Origin: Enoplolaimus lenunculus | Lineage: Eukaryota > Nematoda > Enoplea > Enoplida > Thoracostomopsidae | DNA length: 64,000 nt | Assembly: GCA_030248215.1 (NCBI GenBank) | Contig: JASANG010001871.1 | Coordinates: 62,001-126,000, forward strand | Direction of reading: 5' to 3' | In this document: piece by piece, positions 10,769 through 22,135 of the stretch | Layout: each line of letters begins with the position of its first letter | Position numbering within the stretch: position 1 is the first letter of the stretch | Notes under the pieces: model-generated | What the model saw: the letters and a program-made list of their open reading frames with translations, nothing else | The model's database searches: none | What the model was told of the DNA's origin: nothing | Translations under genes and position numbers: made by a program

Positions 10769-12030
10769 TATGCAGTGTTCACGTATAAACTATTAATAGT
10801 TGATTTATATATTACATATAACAAGCAGCCCCTGAAAGGGTCAGGGAGACGGGGTACGCGTAAGCTTGTCCACTGTTGGGCTTGGTGCCTGTCATACCCA
10901 CTGAGTGAGGAACAGTTCATACACAAGGGTTCTGTCACAAAAATTTTAAATCAGAATTTTTTGCATCGAACGTTTTTGTCCGAATACATATCGTGTGATT
11001 TCTCGCTAGCTTTGCTCACAAAAAATTCTTTCACTAATCTCTCAATGATATAATTCTTCGTTGATTATATGTCTTATGTTTTGGTAGTTGAATCATACGG
11101 CGCGCCCTAAACTAAAGTTTTACTTTGAAATCAAATAAATGCTAAAATAAATCTGGTTTCTTGTATATAAAATACACGTAATGTTTCAATATGCCACCCT
11201 GTTACTGCCTGCACTACTTCTACCGGTGTCACGTTTGCTGTGAAAAGGGTGTAAAACGAAGCTATAAAAAGAAACGATTCCTTTTAAACTGTTCAGTACA
11301 TTAGCCAAGGTGACGCCGCGGTTACGATTCCCATTCTTCTCAGTGTCTCGGGCATTTGGTGAATTCCCGGTCATGCAATTTAAAAAAATTTGCGCAGTCG
11401 GCGCGATTCAAGTTCAACATTACGTTATTCACGCTTATTTGGCTTCACTAGCCAATTTCCATCTGCTATTTTATATTGCGCTCAGGCGTAATGTGTCCTC
11501 TCTATTTTTGAGTGAATTGCTCCACTGGTTAATACCCTATACAACTGTGCCCAATCACAGTTATATCGAACAATTGGACAATGCTAATCTTTAATACTAG
11601 TAAATATTAATCACAACCCGTCAAGATGAGAAAAATTAAACATCGATTTGCATTCAACGGAAAAAACGCCAATCAGATTACACTTTCAAGTTTCACTAGT
11701 GTTGTTGAGATACAAGAATTTAAATACAGATGGATTTTTTATAGATTCAAAATTGCTGTTCGCAATGAGTCGGTGTAACAGGTATTGGTATGCCACACGC
11801 GGTAACGGAGATAATAATCCACAGGACGGAAAACATATTACATTTTATTTATAACGCAAATACACCTCAATAGGCCATCATATAGTCAACACAAACATAC
11901 TTATGTAATCCTTAATAACCAGCCAAAATATCACGCCATAGCTATGCTACTACTAACCCTTTTTTCCTCCGAACCACAGTTATTATAGCCTGTTAAACAC
12001 CTACCCAAAATGCGCCCAATATTCAAAGTA
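10769..12030. other. Intergenic stretch, nothing recognised
   Basis: AT-rich sequence with several short open frames on both strands (longest 94 codons, near 11310-11594). None has splice borders or a paralogue that would support it. Confidence 0.5.
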
Positions 12031-12280
12031 CTCTGTAAATTCCAATGAGTTGATTAGTCAATTCAACTAGCGAGTTGGTTATTTGTGAATTAATATCAGT
12101 ACATTAACTCATTCTGAGTTGAGTTGATTCTCACTCTGAGTTGAGTTGACTCCGGGTGAGTTGGTTCATTAACTCAGAATGAATTGAATCAACTCAAAAT
12201 TCTGAGTTCTGATAGTCCTAACTCAGACTGAGTGATTCAACTCATTCTGAGTTAAAATTAACTCACTGAAATTTACAGTG
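12031..12280 (+). mobile_element. Element H copy H1 (250 bp foldback, TA duplication)
   Basis: Ends are CTCTGTAAATTCC and AATTTACAGTG, flanked by TA on both sides. The interior is built of GAGTTGA/TCAACTC blocks that make it strongly self-complementary. Confidence 0.75.
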
Positions 12281-12593
12281 TAGTTAAAAAGCTAGGATTA
12301 TGCAAATTCGAGTTGTAGCCAAACGTTTCGCAAATTGGCGCTACATTGGCAAATAATTCTTGCTGATTTAGTGCTTGATCAGTGTAAAATTGTCAGCACT
12401 TACGGCACGTAATTATCCTCTCGTTGATTTGGCTCTACACTCGTCACGCAGATAAATAAAATAGATTTTTTCAAACGTCTAAGAATGAATGAAACCTAAT
12501 CTTTCATTTGAACTGAACATATTCAAATAAAAAATTCTTTTTAAAAAATTGTGTTCATAAATTCAAGACGGAAAAAAGGTTATGAAATACCGC

Positions 12594-12665
12594 CTCACGC
12601 AGGAATCGAACCCACACTATCCAGTAGTGAAGTCCTCTGCTAACCCACTGCGCCATATGGTGGTA
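12594..12665 (-). repeat. tRNA-like sequence (pseudo-tRNA or SINE head)
   Basis: On the minus strand an A-box-like TGGCGCAGTGGGTTAGCAG is followed 30 bp later by a good T-arm, GTGGGTTCGATTCCTGC. The 5' and 3' acceptor strands do not pair, and the anticodon arm is poor. I read it as a tRNA relic, not a working gene. Confidence 0.4.
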
Positions 12666-12802
12666 ACTGCTGGAATGTTAATATTTCCGTCACATAATCT
12701 ACGCTGTGTACGTTAACTTGAACGGATTTAGTCGTTAATGCCTGATATTTTATGATCGAAAATAACTGACCGCCACAATATTTAAAACTTTGCGTAAAAC
12801 CA

Positions 12803-12960
12803 GGTTTCTAGCCAGCTCATCTTGCTAGGGATTAAACATTCTTCAGGAGATGCATACAAAGGTTTTCGATGACTTACAAGTGCAAATAAAGTTTAAAGTT
12901 TTTTAGCCTAGATTGTTCCAGGGGACTGAGTCTCCTCGGACCCGCGTCTGGCTACGTGCC
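12803..12960 (+). mobile_element. Element E copy E2
   Basis: It shows TTTCTAGCCAGCTCATCTTG, GATGACTTACAAG and GCGTCTGGCTACGTG in the order seen in E1. It is more diverged than E1 and E3. Confidence 0.5.
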
Positions 12961-13099
12961 TCGAAGAAATGTTTTTAGCCAACCCTAGCAAAGTTAAGCA
13001 GCCTACGGTTTGTTTAGATGTAACCATGATAAACTTTTCGATATACTACAACGTTTACAAAGTTTACAATAAAAATAGTTAGGTATCAAGACTGGCTCT

Positions 13100-13226
13100 C
13101 GTACACTTTCTCTACAAATTTTAATCTTAAACCGAAGCACAAGACTTAAAGACTTAAAGTATCAATCAATAGCCTAATGAATGGAAAAATAGAAAATTTC
13201 AAAAACTGTTTAATGGGAAAGTGTAC
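13100..13226 (+). mobile_element. Element S copy S1
   Basis: The ends GTACACTTTC and GGGAAAGTGTAC are inverted. A second copy with the same ends is at 38.4 kb. It lies just downstream of knot gene 1. Confidence 0.5.
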
Positions 13227-13347
13227 AAAAGACCTGAAACATTTTCAAAAACAAAAATCACTAAAATATCTGCATTTTATACACGCACAATCTTTTTCTA
13301 ACATATGTTCTCTAGTGACTATTGAAATTACACTGTAATATTCATTG

Positions 13348-16300
13348 TTAGTCGGCGTCGTCCCTGGCAAATTTGTATAACGCAGATCCTGCTTTGATCT
13401 GACAGTCGCACGCGAACGGAGCGCTAATTGAGTACGGCTTATGTTCACCGGATTTTGTCTTTCTGACAACATTATAGTTTCGATAACGCTGTCGGCATTG
13501 ACCCCAACCTTAAATTTAAGGGCACTAAACGCTTAAATTAGAATTAATATTTTCAACCCATCGAATGTTCAAAATAGCCGGGCCGGTATTCAGAAGGGGA
13601 ACATGTGAGTTTCAGATCCCCCTCTAGAAAAATTTTGTCTCCCCTCGAAAATCTTCCACCTTGCTTGTAACTAAATTATTGAAGACTCATAAAAATCGTT
13701 TAAAAAACGCAACTGGCTGAACATGAAAAGGAATAAACAAATTTGAATTAAAACTTCGGGAGAGTTTCAGATCCCCCTCCGGAAAAATTTTGGCTCCCCT
13801 CAAAAAATTTTCCACTTTGCTTGTAACTAAATCATTGAAGACTCATAAAAATTGTTTCAAAAACGCGACTGGCTGAACATGAATAGGAATAAACAACAGT
13901 ATAGAAACGGTTACTGCTTGTCGTACAAGTTTTCAACAAGACATTGATAGCCGCATCCTGTGTTCGACTTTACGGTTAAAAATAAATTTCAGAGAAAATT
14001 GTATATAAATTCAATGCGGAAAAAGGTTAAGTCTAAAATGAAACATTTTCAACAGCATAGTTTAAAAAAAAGTTGGCCGTTTTTACCTGACAAGCAAGTG
14101 GTATCCGAGCTGCACGTCAACAGATTAATATATTTTGGAATGAAATTGTTTCGTAAAAATCCAATTTGCCAACAGATTGTACACAGATTTACGTATTCTG
14201 AATTTTCTTCCACTTTATTGCCACGTAGATCGCACTTGACCATGCACATGCCAACGACTATGAAAAATACATGAAATTGAACGCAATTATTTACGTTGAA
14301 GCGGGCAATGGTCCCAAATTGTTATGTTTATCCCCCTGTAACAACGTTGTGTTGTAAAAGCATTTTTATCTGTGTATGCATTGTTTTTATCCTAAGTGTT
14401 GTTGTTGTTGTTGTCGCGGGTATGTATTATTCCTGTTGTTGTTGTTGTTGTTTCGGGCGACAGTGATAATAATGGAGCATCCACGTTATAACGCTCGCGA
14501 AAAAGTAAAAACTGTCCTGCCCCTCGGAGGATCAACGTTGTATGAACAGAGTGGGCTAAGACAGTAGGCCTTACGCGAATAACTTATCCTTACAGAGTAC
14601 CGACAATAAACATAGCCAGTTTGGAAGCTTATATTTGTCTTAACCTTACGGCAATAACATGTTTTTGTCCCTATGCCATATGCACAGTGTACAAATTTAC
14701 CGAGTCCCTCCGAAGGGACTATTTAAACAAAACTGTGTGCGTGTATATACGCAAACTTCACACATTTCAAATAAAACGCTATAACAATATTTGCATTACT
14801 GCACATACCTTAAAATGTCCATACAGCCCAAAAAATGCCACGTGTTTTGTCCGAGTCCCTTACGACAGACTGCGGACAAACACCACTATCTATTAGGCAC
14901 ACCACTATCTATTAGGCACACCATTATTTATGTCCAGACACTCTAGCTACAATTGTAAAACGTACTCTCTTTGTAGGGGTAAACTGGACATTTTTTGCAT
15001 TTGCGCAAGCGTTATAACGTGGATGCTCCATAAAGAAGCTATGTTGAAAAACATATGTATTTTTGTATATAATAGTATGAAATTATAAATGTATTTATAG
15101 ATATTAGATTTTAGCAAAGTTTCTAGTTAAAATTTTAAAAAAAGCCTGTCGATATGTTAAATTTAGTATTTTTCAAGGCATTTTTGAAAGTTTTTAAAAC
15201 TTACATAAATTTTCTAGAAATCAACCTCTCGGTTCACGGGAATTTTATCGCGAAGCAAGGTGGCATCAAAAACTCAGCGGTATACGGGAGCGAAGTGCTG
15301 CCCTACGGCTTAGCGAATTTCTTGGTGTGCATTGGAATATTTTGTGAAAATTTGTGTGCGATAATTATTGCTAAGTCGGCCTTGAGAATTTTTTGCATCA
15401 GACCTAGGAGTTTGTTTACTTTTACGATTGCAAAATTATAGCGTGCATACGAGGATTTCTTCCGCAACGAGCCCATAATTTTCATATATTTAACGATCAA
15501 GTGTGAAATTTTTCTACTTAGACGAGAAGTTGTTGGTTCGCATGACGTTGATTTTACAAGTATTCTGGGGTATGAACTAGCGCTATTTGGTGTTTCAAAT
15601 GGTTTAACGAGCAACCTAGTACTCCAGAGTGATGTTCAAGAGTATTTTGCCCTTCAAGGGGGCCGTAATTTTTGTGTTCTACGGGCATTTGTTTCTACCA
15701 TGGGGTTTGAGTTTAATTAAGTTATTTAGATTTTTGGACAGCACGATTTCTGTTGTAATAAGTATAGAGTTTGTGCTAGCTTTCGCAACCTTCGAATTTA
15801 GGAAGGCGTTCCCTGGAGTGCCGACCGAATTGGATTGACTTAAGTTCGCAGTGTTACAATAAGCTTGAACATATTATTTAAGTTTATGGACATCACGAAT
15901 TTTATTGTAAGAAGTATACAATTTGCACTAGCTTTCGCAACCTTCGAACTTAGGAAGGCGTTCCCTGTAGTGCCGACTGAATTGAATTGACTTAAATTCG
16001 GTGTGTTACAATAAGCTTGAGCATATGTCTCAGCGGAAACCTAAGCAAATCGTATAAGCCTAAGTTTACGCGCCTAGCTATGCCTAAACCGAAACGTAAA
16101 CCTAACCCAAAGCCTCAACGTAAACATTGAGCTTAAGACTAAGCGCAACCCTAAACCTTAGCGTAAATCTCCACTAAGCGTGAACTTTTTCTAAACCTTT
16201 GCCTAAGCCTAGGCGTAAAACTAAGCGTAAACCTTAGCTTAAGCGTACTCTTGTGCCTAAGCCTACTCAGAAACCTCAACCCAAGACTATGTGACGCTTA

Positions 16301-16945
16301 AATTGCTGTGATTTTGCTCGGGATCGGATCGATAGCGTAATCCAATATACCACTAAATTAACACCGATGGTTTCTTGTTGATAAAAATTTGTAATTCTTG
16401 AATATGCAATTTTGCAAAGAGTTGGTACACATTTGCCCATATGAAGATACCTACTGAGGTTGGCGCTGCACGTTTGATGACGTCCCACGACGCACCGTCC
16501 AGCGCCGTTCGGCACCATAACTACAGTAATGCATAACAAAATTCAATTTTAAGTCAAATTCTGTAGGATATATTTCAGCAAGCCTATACTGACATTAAAC
16601 TCCGTTCTGGCATTTTTTCGTACGTCAGCCCACCGCTGAACGTTTATCAAAATAATTATATAATCAAGATTTTTCTTGTTTTGGTGCCCGACCCATATTC
16701 CAACCGTGACACCGAGCATTTCCCCGGTGGACCAGAAACAGCCCGTTCCTTTATTTCAGCATCACTTTAACTTACTGTTATTGTCGTCGATTGTAACTGA
16801 TGAACGAACTCTGGCACGGGAACGCCTAAGCGGGGATAATTTTTGATTACGACGTTTACGCCCCAATCTTGATTCCGCAAGTTTAACACATTGTTTAATG
16901 TCAACGGTTGGATAGTCGAACTGTGATAACAGTGACTGTTGAAGT
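13348..16945 (-). CDS. Noggin/Trunk-like cystine-knot secreted ligand, gene 1 (3 exons, 5' end not found)
   Basis: This is probably a secreted signalling protein with a basic propeptide and a C-terminal cystine knot. Exons are 16945-16776, 14257-14087 and 13508-13348 (TAA stop). Borders are GT-AG and phases fit across both junctions. The first visible exon is propeptide-like, with PTVDIKQCV followed by a furin-type run RKRR. The knot follows: KCDLRG, LCTICW, PKYINLLTC, CLSG, then across the splice WGQC, then FACDC near the end. The order W...P-K-Y...C, C-x6-C and a final C-x-C resembles noggin (FWPRY...C, C-x7-C, CKC) and the Trunk/PTTH proteins. That assignment is inference from spacing. Gene 2 at 29-32 kb shares 33 of 56 residues in the middle exon and 39 of 49 in the last, by hand count. 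The upstream signal-peptide exon is missing. Element M2 lies just upstream. Confidence 0.82.
13607..13900 (+). repeat. Tandem duplication, two 155-bp units
   Basis: AGTTTCAGATCCCCCTC through GGCTGAACATGAA.AGGAAT occurs twice with about 90 percent identity by eye. It lies in the intron between the last two exons of knot gene 1. Block 2 lacks it. Confidence 0.85.
14398..14452 (+). repeat. (GTT)n microsatellites
   Basis: Two short runs of GTT triplets are separated by about 20 bp. They lie just before element M1. Confidence 0.85.
14474..15030 (+). mobile_element. Element M copy M1 (557 bp)
   Basis: The inverted ends TGGAGCATCCACGTTATAAC and GTTATAACGTGGATGCTCCA are perfect over at least 20 bp. 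They are flanked by TAA on both sides, a 3-bp duplication as in the PIF/Harbinger group. The inside has CCGAAGGGACT and TATTAGGCACACC repeats and no coding frame. Confidence 0.75.
15717..16022 (+). repeat. Tandem duplication, two 152-bp units
   Basis: GCTAGCTTTCGCAACCTTCG, AGGAAGGCGTTCCCT.GAGTG and TGTTACAATAAGCTTGA all recur 152 bp apart. It lies in the first visible intron of knot gene 1. Confidence 0.85.
16025..16290 (-). repeat. Degenerate TTAGGC array (interstitial telomere-like)
   Basis: The plus strand is a loose string of GCCTAA, ACCTAA and GCGTAA hexamers over about 260 bp. No flanking element C ends were found. It is either an old array or a decayed element C interior. Confidence 0.6.
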
Positions 16946-17060
16946 CTGAAAGATTACTGCGTTACGTTTCCCATAAAGCCAATAGTTCAGCGACTGCGAC
17001 TATTATCAGTAGTTGTGATACGTCTAATACTATTTTGAATTACATACTGGAAATCCGTTG

Positions 17061-17457
17061 ATGGGTCATCGGCCTTATAATGCGCGCGCTAATGTAAATA
17101 TTTGTGCAACCTCCCGATAGAGATCTGTGTGCAAATCGATGCTGAAACTAGCGTGTAGGTACAATTTTATGCGGTACGTAGACACTATTAATTGTCCCGA
17201 CACTGTCCGAAGGGAGTCGGGACGAAAGGTAAAAAATCAAGCAAAACAAATAAGTGTATATATGTGTTTGTGTTGTGGTTTTTATGTATGTTTGCGATGC
17301 TATATGAACACAGTACAATATGTCTTTATGTCCTCGTTAGATACTACCGGACTTTATAGTGGTATCGTTATGGAGTGTGTTAGAACGACGTCGGGCCTTG
17401 CTCAGACCCAGACATGTTTTTTGCAGTAGCGTGAGCAGTGTAACGTGGATGTTCCAT
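17061..17457 (+). mobile_element. Element M copy M2, diverged
   Basis: Left end ATGGGTCATCGGCCTTATAA and right end GTAACGTGGATGTTCCAT correspond to M1. The middle shares GTCCGAAGGGAGT. It lies 115 bp upstream of the first visible exon of knot gene 1. Confidence 0.55.
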
Positions 17458-17952
17458 AATTTGAACGATTTTCACGAAGTTCAAACAACGAAAAACCTAA
17501 TGATGGCAGCAACTAAAACTAATGGTTTCTTCTGGTATTTCAATACACTCACAAAAAGTATTTCAGAATTCATTCAACGAAGTATGGTCAGCCACAAAAC
17601 TGGCAACATGTTTTGAAATTTAAGACAATTTTTATAAAAACATGTAATATTTCATGTAAAATATAGCTGGCAATAAGATTTATTATATATTATTAATTCA
17701 TTGCCTTTTGGATATCTCTTGTCAGTCGCTTCGACATTTTTGTTCGATACACTATTTAAAAGTGTATATAGTAACCTTTGGTCGTAGCATGGCTAATACC
17801 TGTAACGCCTGTTAAAATTTGGTCATACTTAACAAATATTAGATTCTAGGTGTTTTAAAAATTTTGCGGCTTGATAAGCTTCAGATATCGCAAAATAAAA
17901 TCGAACTGACTTGTAATTTTTTCTTTAATATGACACCTGTTATTTTGCTTGT

Positions 17953-18198
17953 AAACTTTAAATTCTAATGAGTTTATTAATTATCTCAGCCAGCGAGTTA
18001 TTTAATTTCGAGATGATACTAGTAAACATTAAATCACTCAGAGTTGAGTTGATTTTCATTCTGAGTTGATTTGATTCCAAAAGAGTTGATTAATGAACTC
18101 ATATTGAATATAATCAACTCAGAATTTCGATAGTCCTATTTTAGACTAAGTGATTCAACTGATTCTGAATTCAAATGAATTCATTGGAATTTACACTG
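17953..18198 (+). mobile_element. Element H copy H2
   Basis: AAATTCTAATGAGTTTATTAATT, with GAGTTGATT blocks inside, and GGAATTTACACTG followed by TA match H1 in order. The left end is worn. Confidence 0.65.
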
Positions 18199-18784
18199 TA
18201 GGTTTAATGATCAAAGTTTTAGATTCAACTGCATTAGCGCATCCCAAGACGGTAAAGCTTGTGATGTAGAGGGCTTGATATATACATACAGTGGCTTTGA
18301 AAGTGACTCATGATTTCGCACTGTGTCTTATTTAGAAAACTTAACGTTTGTGATACAAAATCTTCAAACTTACACGCGAATTCTCCTTGGTTTTTTGTAT
18401 AAAACTACATTAGAACGTTTATAGTTGAACTTTGTGATTTATTTTACAATACATCGAGCATGGAGTTTACCACGGCATCATTTGAAGTCTTCTTTTGAAG
18501 TTTAAATATTTAAAATTTTGATGCCAGTAAATTGGTTAAAGTGCCTGCGTTAATTATCTAAAGAGAAATTATTTAGCTAAAGTCGATATTTTATGAGTCC
18601 TAAGTAGGTCGGGTGTTAGACGACCGATTGAGGTCTTTTTAATCTCTGGATTCATTCTGATACTCGTACAATGCTTCGCTGCGGTCAGTGTGGTTTGCAT
18701 CAACTTAACGTCCGTTGGCTATAGCTGTATGTCCATAGCAGATTGACATTATTCTCGAATTTATTTTAGCTTTCCTAGATATTT

Positions 18785-18872
18785 TTAACCATGCTTGTAA
18801 GTCATCAAACTCCTTTGTATGCCCTTCCTGAAAAATTATTAGCAAAGTCAGCTGGCTACGGGCCTGACACTT
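18785..18872 (-). mobile_element. Element E fragment
   Basis: CATGCTTGTAAGTCATCAAA, CCCTTCCTGAAAAATTATT and CAGCTGGCTACGGGCCTG form one half of element E in reverse. It lies just downstream of Q1. Confidence 0.5.
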
Positions 18873-18978
18873 GTACAGTGTTAGCGCACAAGATTTGTCT
18901 TTGTAAAACTTGCTAATATATAAAAACACTATCAATTTTGGTTTTGCAGACACATTATGAAATATATAATATGTTAGC

Positions 18979-19919
18979 TCACTTAGGGCAATTATCGGAA
19001 ACTTCATCGAAGTTTTTGAACTGAATTTTGAGCGATCCGAGCAGCTCGTTCCAACGGTTTGGCGTATCTTTGCTTCCAAAAACATCGTGACATTTGTTCT
19101 CGCGTCCACGGGGAAAAACTGGCACCCGCAAGGCAGCGGGGCCGCGCCCTGTTTCTGAAAATACATTAAACATTCAAACACGAGTTTTCTTTTAGTGCAG
19201 TGATTGTAAATATATCTAAAAATTATTTCATGTGCTTACAACGGGACAACCAAAACAAAACCGCTATCAGTTTCACTCAGATTTGTGGATTTTTAAGCCC
19301 AAGAGGTTTTATAATACAAGATAAAGACATTACAATATCTTCTCAAAACTACAATCAGATTCGAACCTCTAAATGCGAAAAATAGGCGTGCCTTGTCCAG
19401 TGCCGGAGCAGACAGAGGTGGGTATTCCCACCAAACTCCAGGGTGGGGCCCTCAAACTCGCGAGCGACAAACCAGACGCATTGTAAAACTTTCGGCGGTT
19501 TTTGTTCAACCGGTTAGGGGGCCTTTAGGGGTGGGGGCTCCCCTTAAATGGGGGTATGGGGGTGGCCGCTTCAGCTGTTTGTACTATGACCGGTTGACTT
19601 AAAAGTGCTTGACGCTCCACTCCTAGGCAGCTACTGCAAATGTGTTTAATTCTTTTGCTGCGCATACGCGCAATAACTGTTTAGCATTGCTCATTTTGTG
19701 TTTGCCAAGGTACATAGTTGGGTGCTACTTTGTGCTTCTAAGGCTAAGTACTCTGTGCTACAGAAAGTCGATTAATACCAGCTTCTTAGGCAATATCTGA
19801 AATGCAGTTTTTGGATTTGGAGATGTCGTATCTTTGAAGTTCCGCATTGCGCTTACAATCGATTTAGCTTGGTATGACGGATCGTATTTCAAACATTTTG
19901 ACTTTTTCTCACAGTTGCA
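18979..19919 (-). CDS. Small secreted Cys-rich protein Q1, paralogue of Q2, possibly decaying
   Basis: Two exons match gene Q2 of block 2. Exon 19919-19779 encodes CNCEKKSKCLKYDPSY, then FKDTTSPNP and FQILPKK. Exon 19154-18979 ends in FDEVSDNCPK and a TGA stop. The function is not recognised. Q2 carries a hydrophobic signal-like exon, which points to secretion, but no equivalent exon was found for Q1. One oddity: Q2's last exon is 198 bp and starts in phase 0, while Q1's is 176 bp. In Q1 the Cys-containing start (PLPCGCQFF) reads in one frame and the conserved C-terminal half (NELLGSLKIQFKN) in another. Either there is a one-step frameshift or a different splice donor is used, so Q1 may be a young pseudogene. 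Confidence 0.6.
19395..19580 (+). mobile_element. Element K copy (about 185 bp)
   Basis: It starts TCCAGTGCCGGAGCAGACAG and ends GGGGTATGGGGGTGGCCGCT. The interior CTTTCGGCGGTTTTTGTTCA matches the reverse copy at 9.0 kb. It lies in the intron between the two Q1 exons. Confidence 0.55.
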
Positions 19920-19935
19920 CTAAAAATATAACTAG

Positions 19936-20010
19936 TCAGGGTGTAAACGGACAGTAAAGATGACGGAAACGGAAGCGGATAGTGATGAAAATAACGGAAA
20001 CGGAAAACAA
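19936..20010 (+). repeat. Element O copy
   Basis: CAGGGTGTAAACGGACAGTA followed by GAxAACGGAAACGG recurs at 46.21-46.29 kb as CAAGGTGCAAACGGATAGTA. The CAGGGTG start could be an hAT end, but no right end was found. Confidence 0.4.
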
Positions 20011-20440
20011 GGTGCCGTGGATTGAATGGGATTTAAAACTTTATTTTTATAAATGTTAGAGTGATAAGCTAACTTGCACATGAACAAGCGTACGTACAGT
20101 TGCTGTGGTGACCGCCAAACTAAAATGTTGACTACGCACATGCCATACAGGCAACAAGATTCCGTTGAAAACAGTCGCACGAATACGCCTGGTGATATTT
20201 GAACGTTTAATAGCCGAGAGCAAACCATAATAGCTCAAGTCAGAATTGGTAAGTTACCCCCTCGAGTTAGAATTTTGCACACTTTATCAGCTGGTTTTAG
20301 CTTAAACCTAACCTTGAGCGTAATTTTAAGCTTAGGTTTCGTCAAAATTAGATAATTTTCGAAAACTGCGAGAAAAAAGTGTACAGATTTCTATATCGCA
20401 GTAAAAACGATTTATGGTATTCCGTACGTTTCAATACCCA

Positions 20441-20558
20441 TAATCCAAGAAAACATGTTTTGACCATCCTAAAATCCAAGAAAACATGTTTTGACCATCC
20501 TAAAATCCAAGAAAACATGTTTTGACCATCCTAAAATCCAAGAAAACATGTTTTGACC
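20441..20558 (+). repeat. 31-bp tandem repeat, four units
   Basis: Each unit reads AATCCAAGAAAACATG, then TTTTGACCATCCTAA, and contains the palindrome AAAACATGTTTT. Units are virtually identical, so the array is young. It ends 14 bp before MITE-A copy A3. Confidence 0.95.
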
Positions 20559-20572
20559 GGAAGATCACGTAT

Positions 20573-21002
20573 TGTAGTGACCCGAATAAGAAGGGGAAGA
20601 CTGATAATTATTTCGCCTGTCCAGAGGGTACCCCCGTGTTATTTGGTTACGGACTGTTATTTATTGTCAACCCGCCCTCCGCCACCCTTCGTCACTGATA
20701 TATCCGGTATTGCAACTATCCGGTGAATTAAACGTTTTTGTCTGGCATCAAAAGCTTGAGCGATAGTGCAAAGTTATACTATCGAATGCTACTTTCAAAA
20801 CTTAACTACGCTTTAAAGATTTGAACTCAACTTTATTTGGTCCTGGAGTCATTTATGCTCTACAATTAGAGATAATTGACTTTATGGACACTAATTTGGG
20901 TTTAGGGGCTCTATCCGTTTACGGACTCTTATTAGGGATACGGACTCCTATTGATTGGGACGCAAAATGGAGACCCCGTCCTCTTTCTTATTCGGGTCAC
21001 TA
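20573..21002 (+). mobile_element. MITE-A copy A3
   Basis: The left end is TTGTAGTGACCCGAATAAG. The body follows the A consensus. The right end stops at TATTCGGGTCACTA, where MITE-B copy B2 begins. Confidence 0.85.
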
Positions 21003-21211
21003 CACTGCAAGAAATGGTGAGTCATATTGACTGCCTCCGAAATAAGCTCTACGGGACTACACAAACTGAGTCAAATTCGACTCCGCCAGAGTCAAACGTG
21101 CGACTTAGTGAGTCGAATTTGACTCTGGCGGAGTCGAATTTGACTCATTTTGTTTAGTCCCGTAGAGCCTATTTCGGAGGGAGTCAATTTGACTCACCAT
21201 TTCTTGCAGTG
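21003..21211 (+). mobile_element. MITE-B copy B2, between two A elements
   Basis: It runs from CACTGCAAGAAATGGTGAGT to ACTCACCATTTCTTGCAGTG, flanked by TA on both sides. Removing it joins GGGTCAC-TA-GTGAACC, the two ends of facing A elements. Confidence 0.85.
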
Positions 21212-21337
21212 TAGTGAACCGAATAAGAAACGGGAGTAATAAGAGGGCGGGGTCCACATTTTGAGTCCCAATCAATAGGAGTTCGTATACCTAATAAGAG
21301 TCCGTAAGCGGATAGAGTCCCTAAACCCAAATTACTT
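21212..21337 (-). mobile_element. MITE-A copy A4 (end only, reverse)
   Basis: TAGTGAACCGAATAAGAAAC followed by CCCAATCAATAGGAGT is the right 120 bp of MITE-A in reverse. The rest is missing. Confidence 0.75.
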
Positions 21338-21928
21338 ACAGTGTACTATAGCTATAAAAATTTGCAAACCATATAAATCCCATTTACCGTTTTTCGTTTG
21401 CGGCGCGCATGTTCGAATTGTGGGTCATGAGTAACGTTCACTTCTGCATGACGGCCCACGGTATCTGAAATAAAAGCATATTTCAATTGGACAAAGACCA
21501 AAAACTTTGGAATGCACCAGAGTTAAATTCGGATAAGCATTTTTTAACCAACCCATATCCTGAGGTCTACGAGTTTGTTCAATGTACATTGAAGAAACAT
21601 TTAAACTTGACATCTAATACAACAGTCACTGTTAAGCTGTTAAACCATATTGTCTACCGTAAGCTAAGTGCCGCGCTTGCTTATATTCCAAGGGCCCATA
21701 TTCTCAAATGCGTATAGCACCTCAGTTAACAGCGATAGGTTTTCAAACTAGCGAACACCTGCAATTCCACATCGCAAAATTGGTACAGATGTTGGGAAAA
21801 TGAAACGCGAATAATATGCTAAATTTCAAACCACACCATGCGCTGGTTCCAAAATTACAGTTCGTATCCCCAACTGGTAATAGAGACTACACAAATTTAA
21901 GAATACGGGTTTAGATGTTAAAACGCCT

Positions 21929-22035
21929 ACACTGTAAATTCTAACGAGTTGATTAATTAATTCAGAGCGAGAATTAGTTATTTCCGGCTATTTCTGAGTT
22001 AATAAGGAGTTAATTTTATGTTCGGAGTCAAACAT
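21929..22035 (+). mobile_element. Element H copy H3 (left half)
   Basis: CACTGTAAATTCTAACGAGTTGATTAATT after TA matches the left half of H1. The right half is missing. Confidence 0.55.
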
Positions 22036-22135
22036 TTTAAGGTGGACTGAGCCCATTTTGCTTCTGTCTGGACTGCGAATGGCTCAAGACATGATATTTC
22101 AAAAAATATTGTGTCGTGAAGCATCCAGCCCTCAG

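Noticed and set aside
12594-12665. A functional tRNA gene
   Set aside because: The T-arm is good, but the acceptor strands do not pair and the anticodon arm is weak. It is recorded as a tRNA-like relic.
20441-20558. CRISPR-like array
   Set aside because: Units are contiguous with no unique spacers, the genome is eukaryotic, and the repeat is a plain 31-bp tandem.
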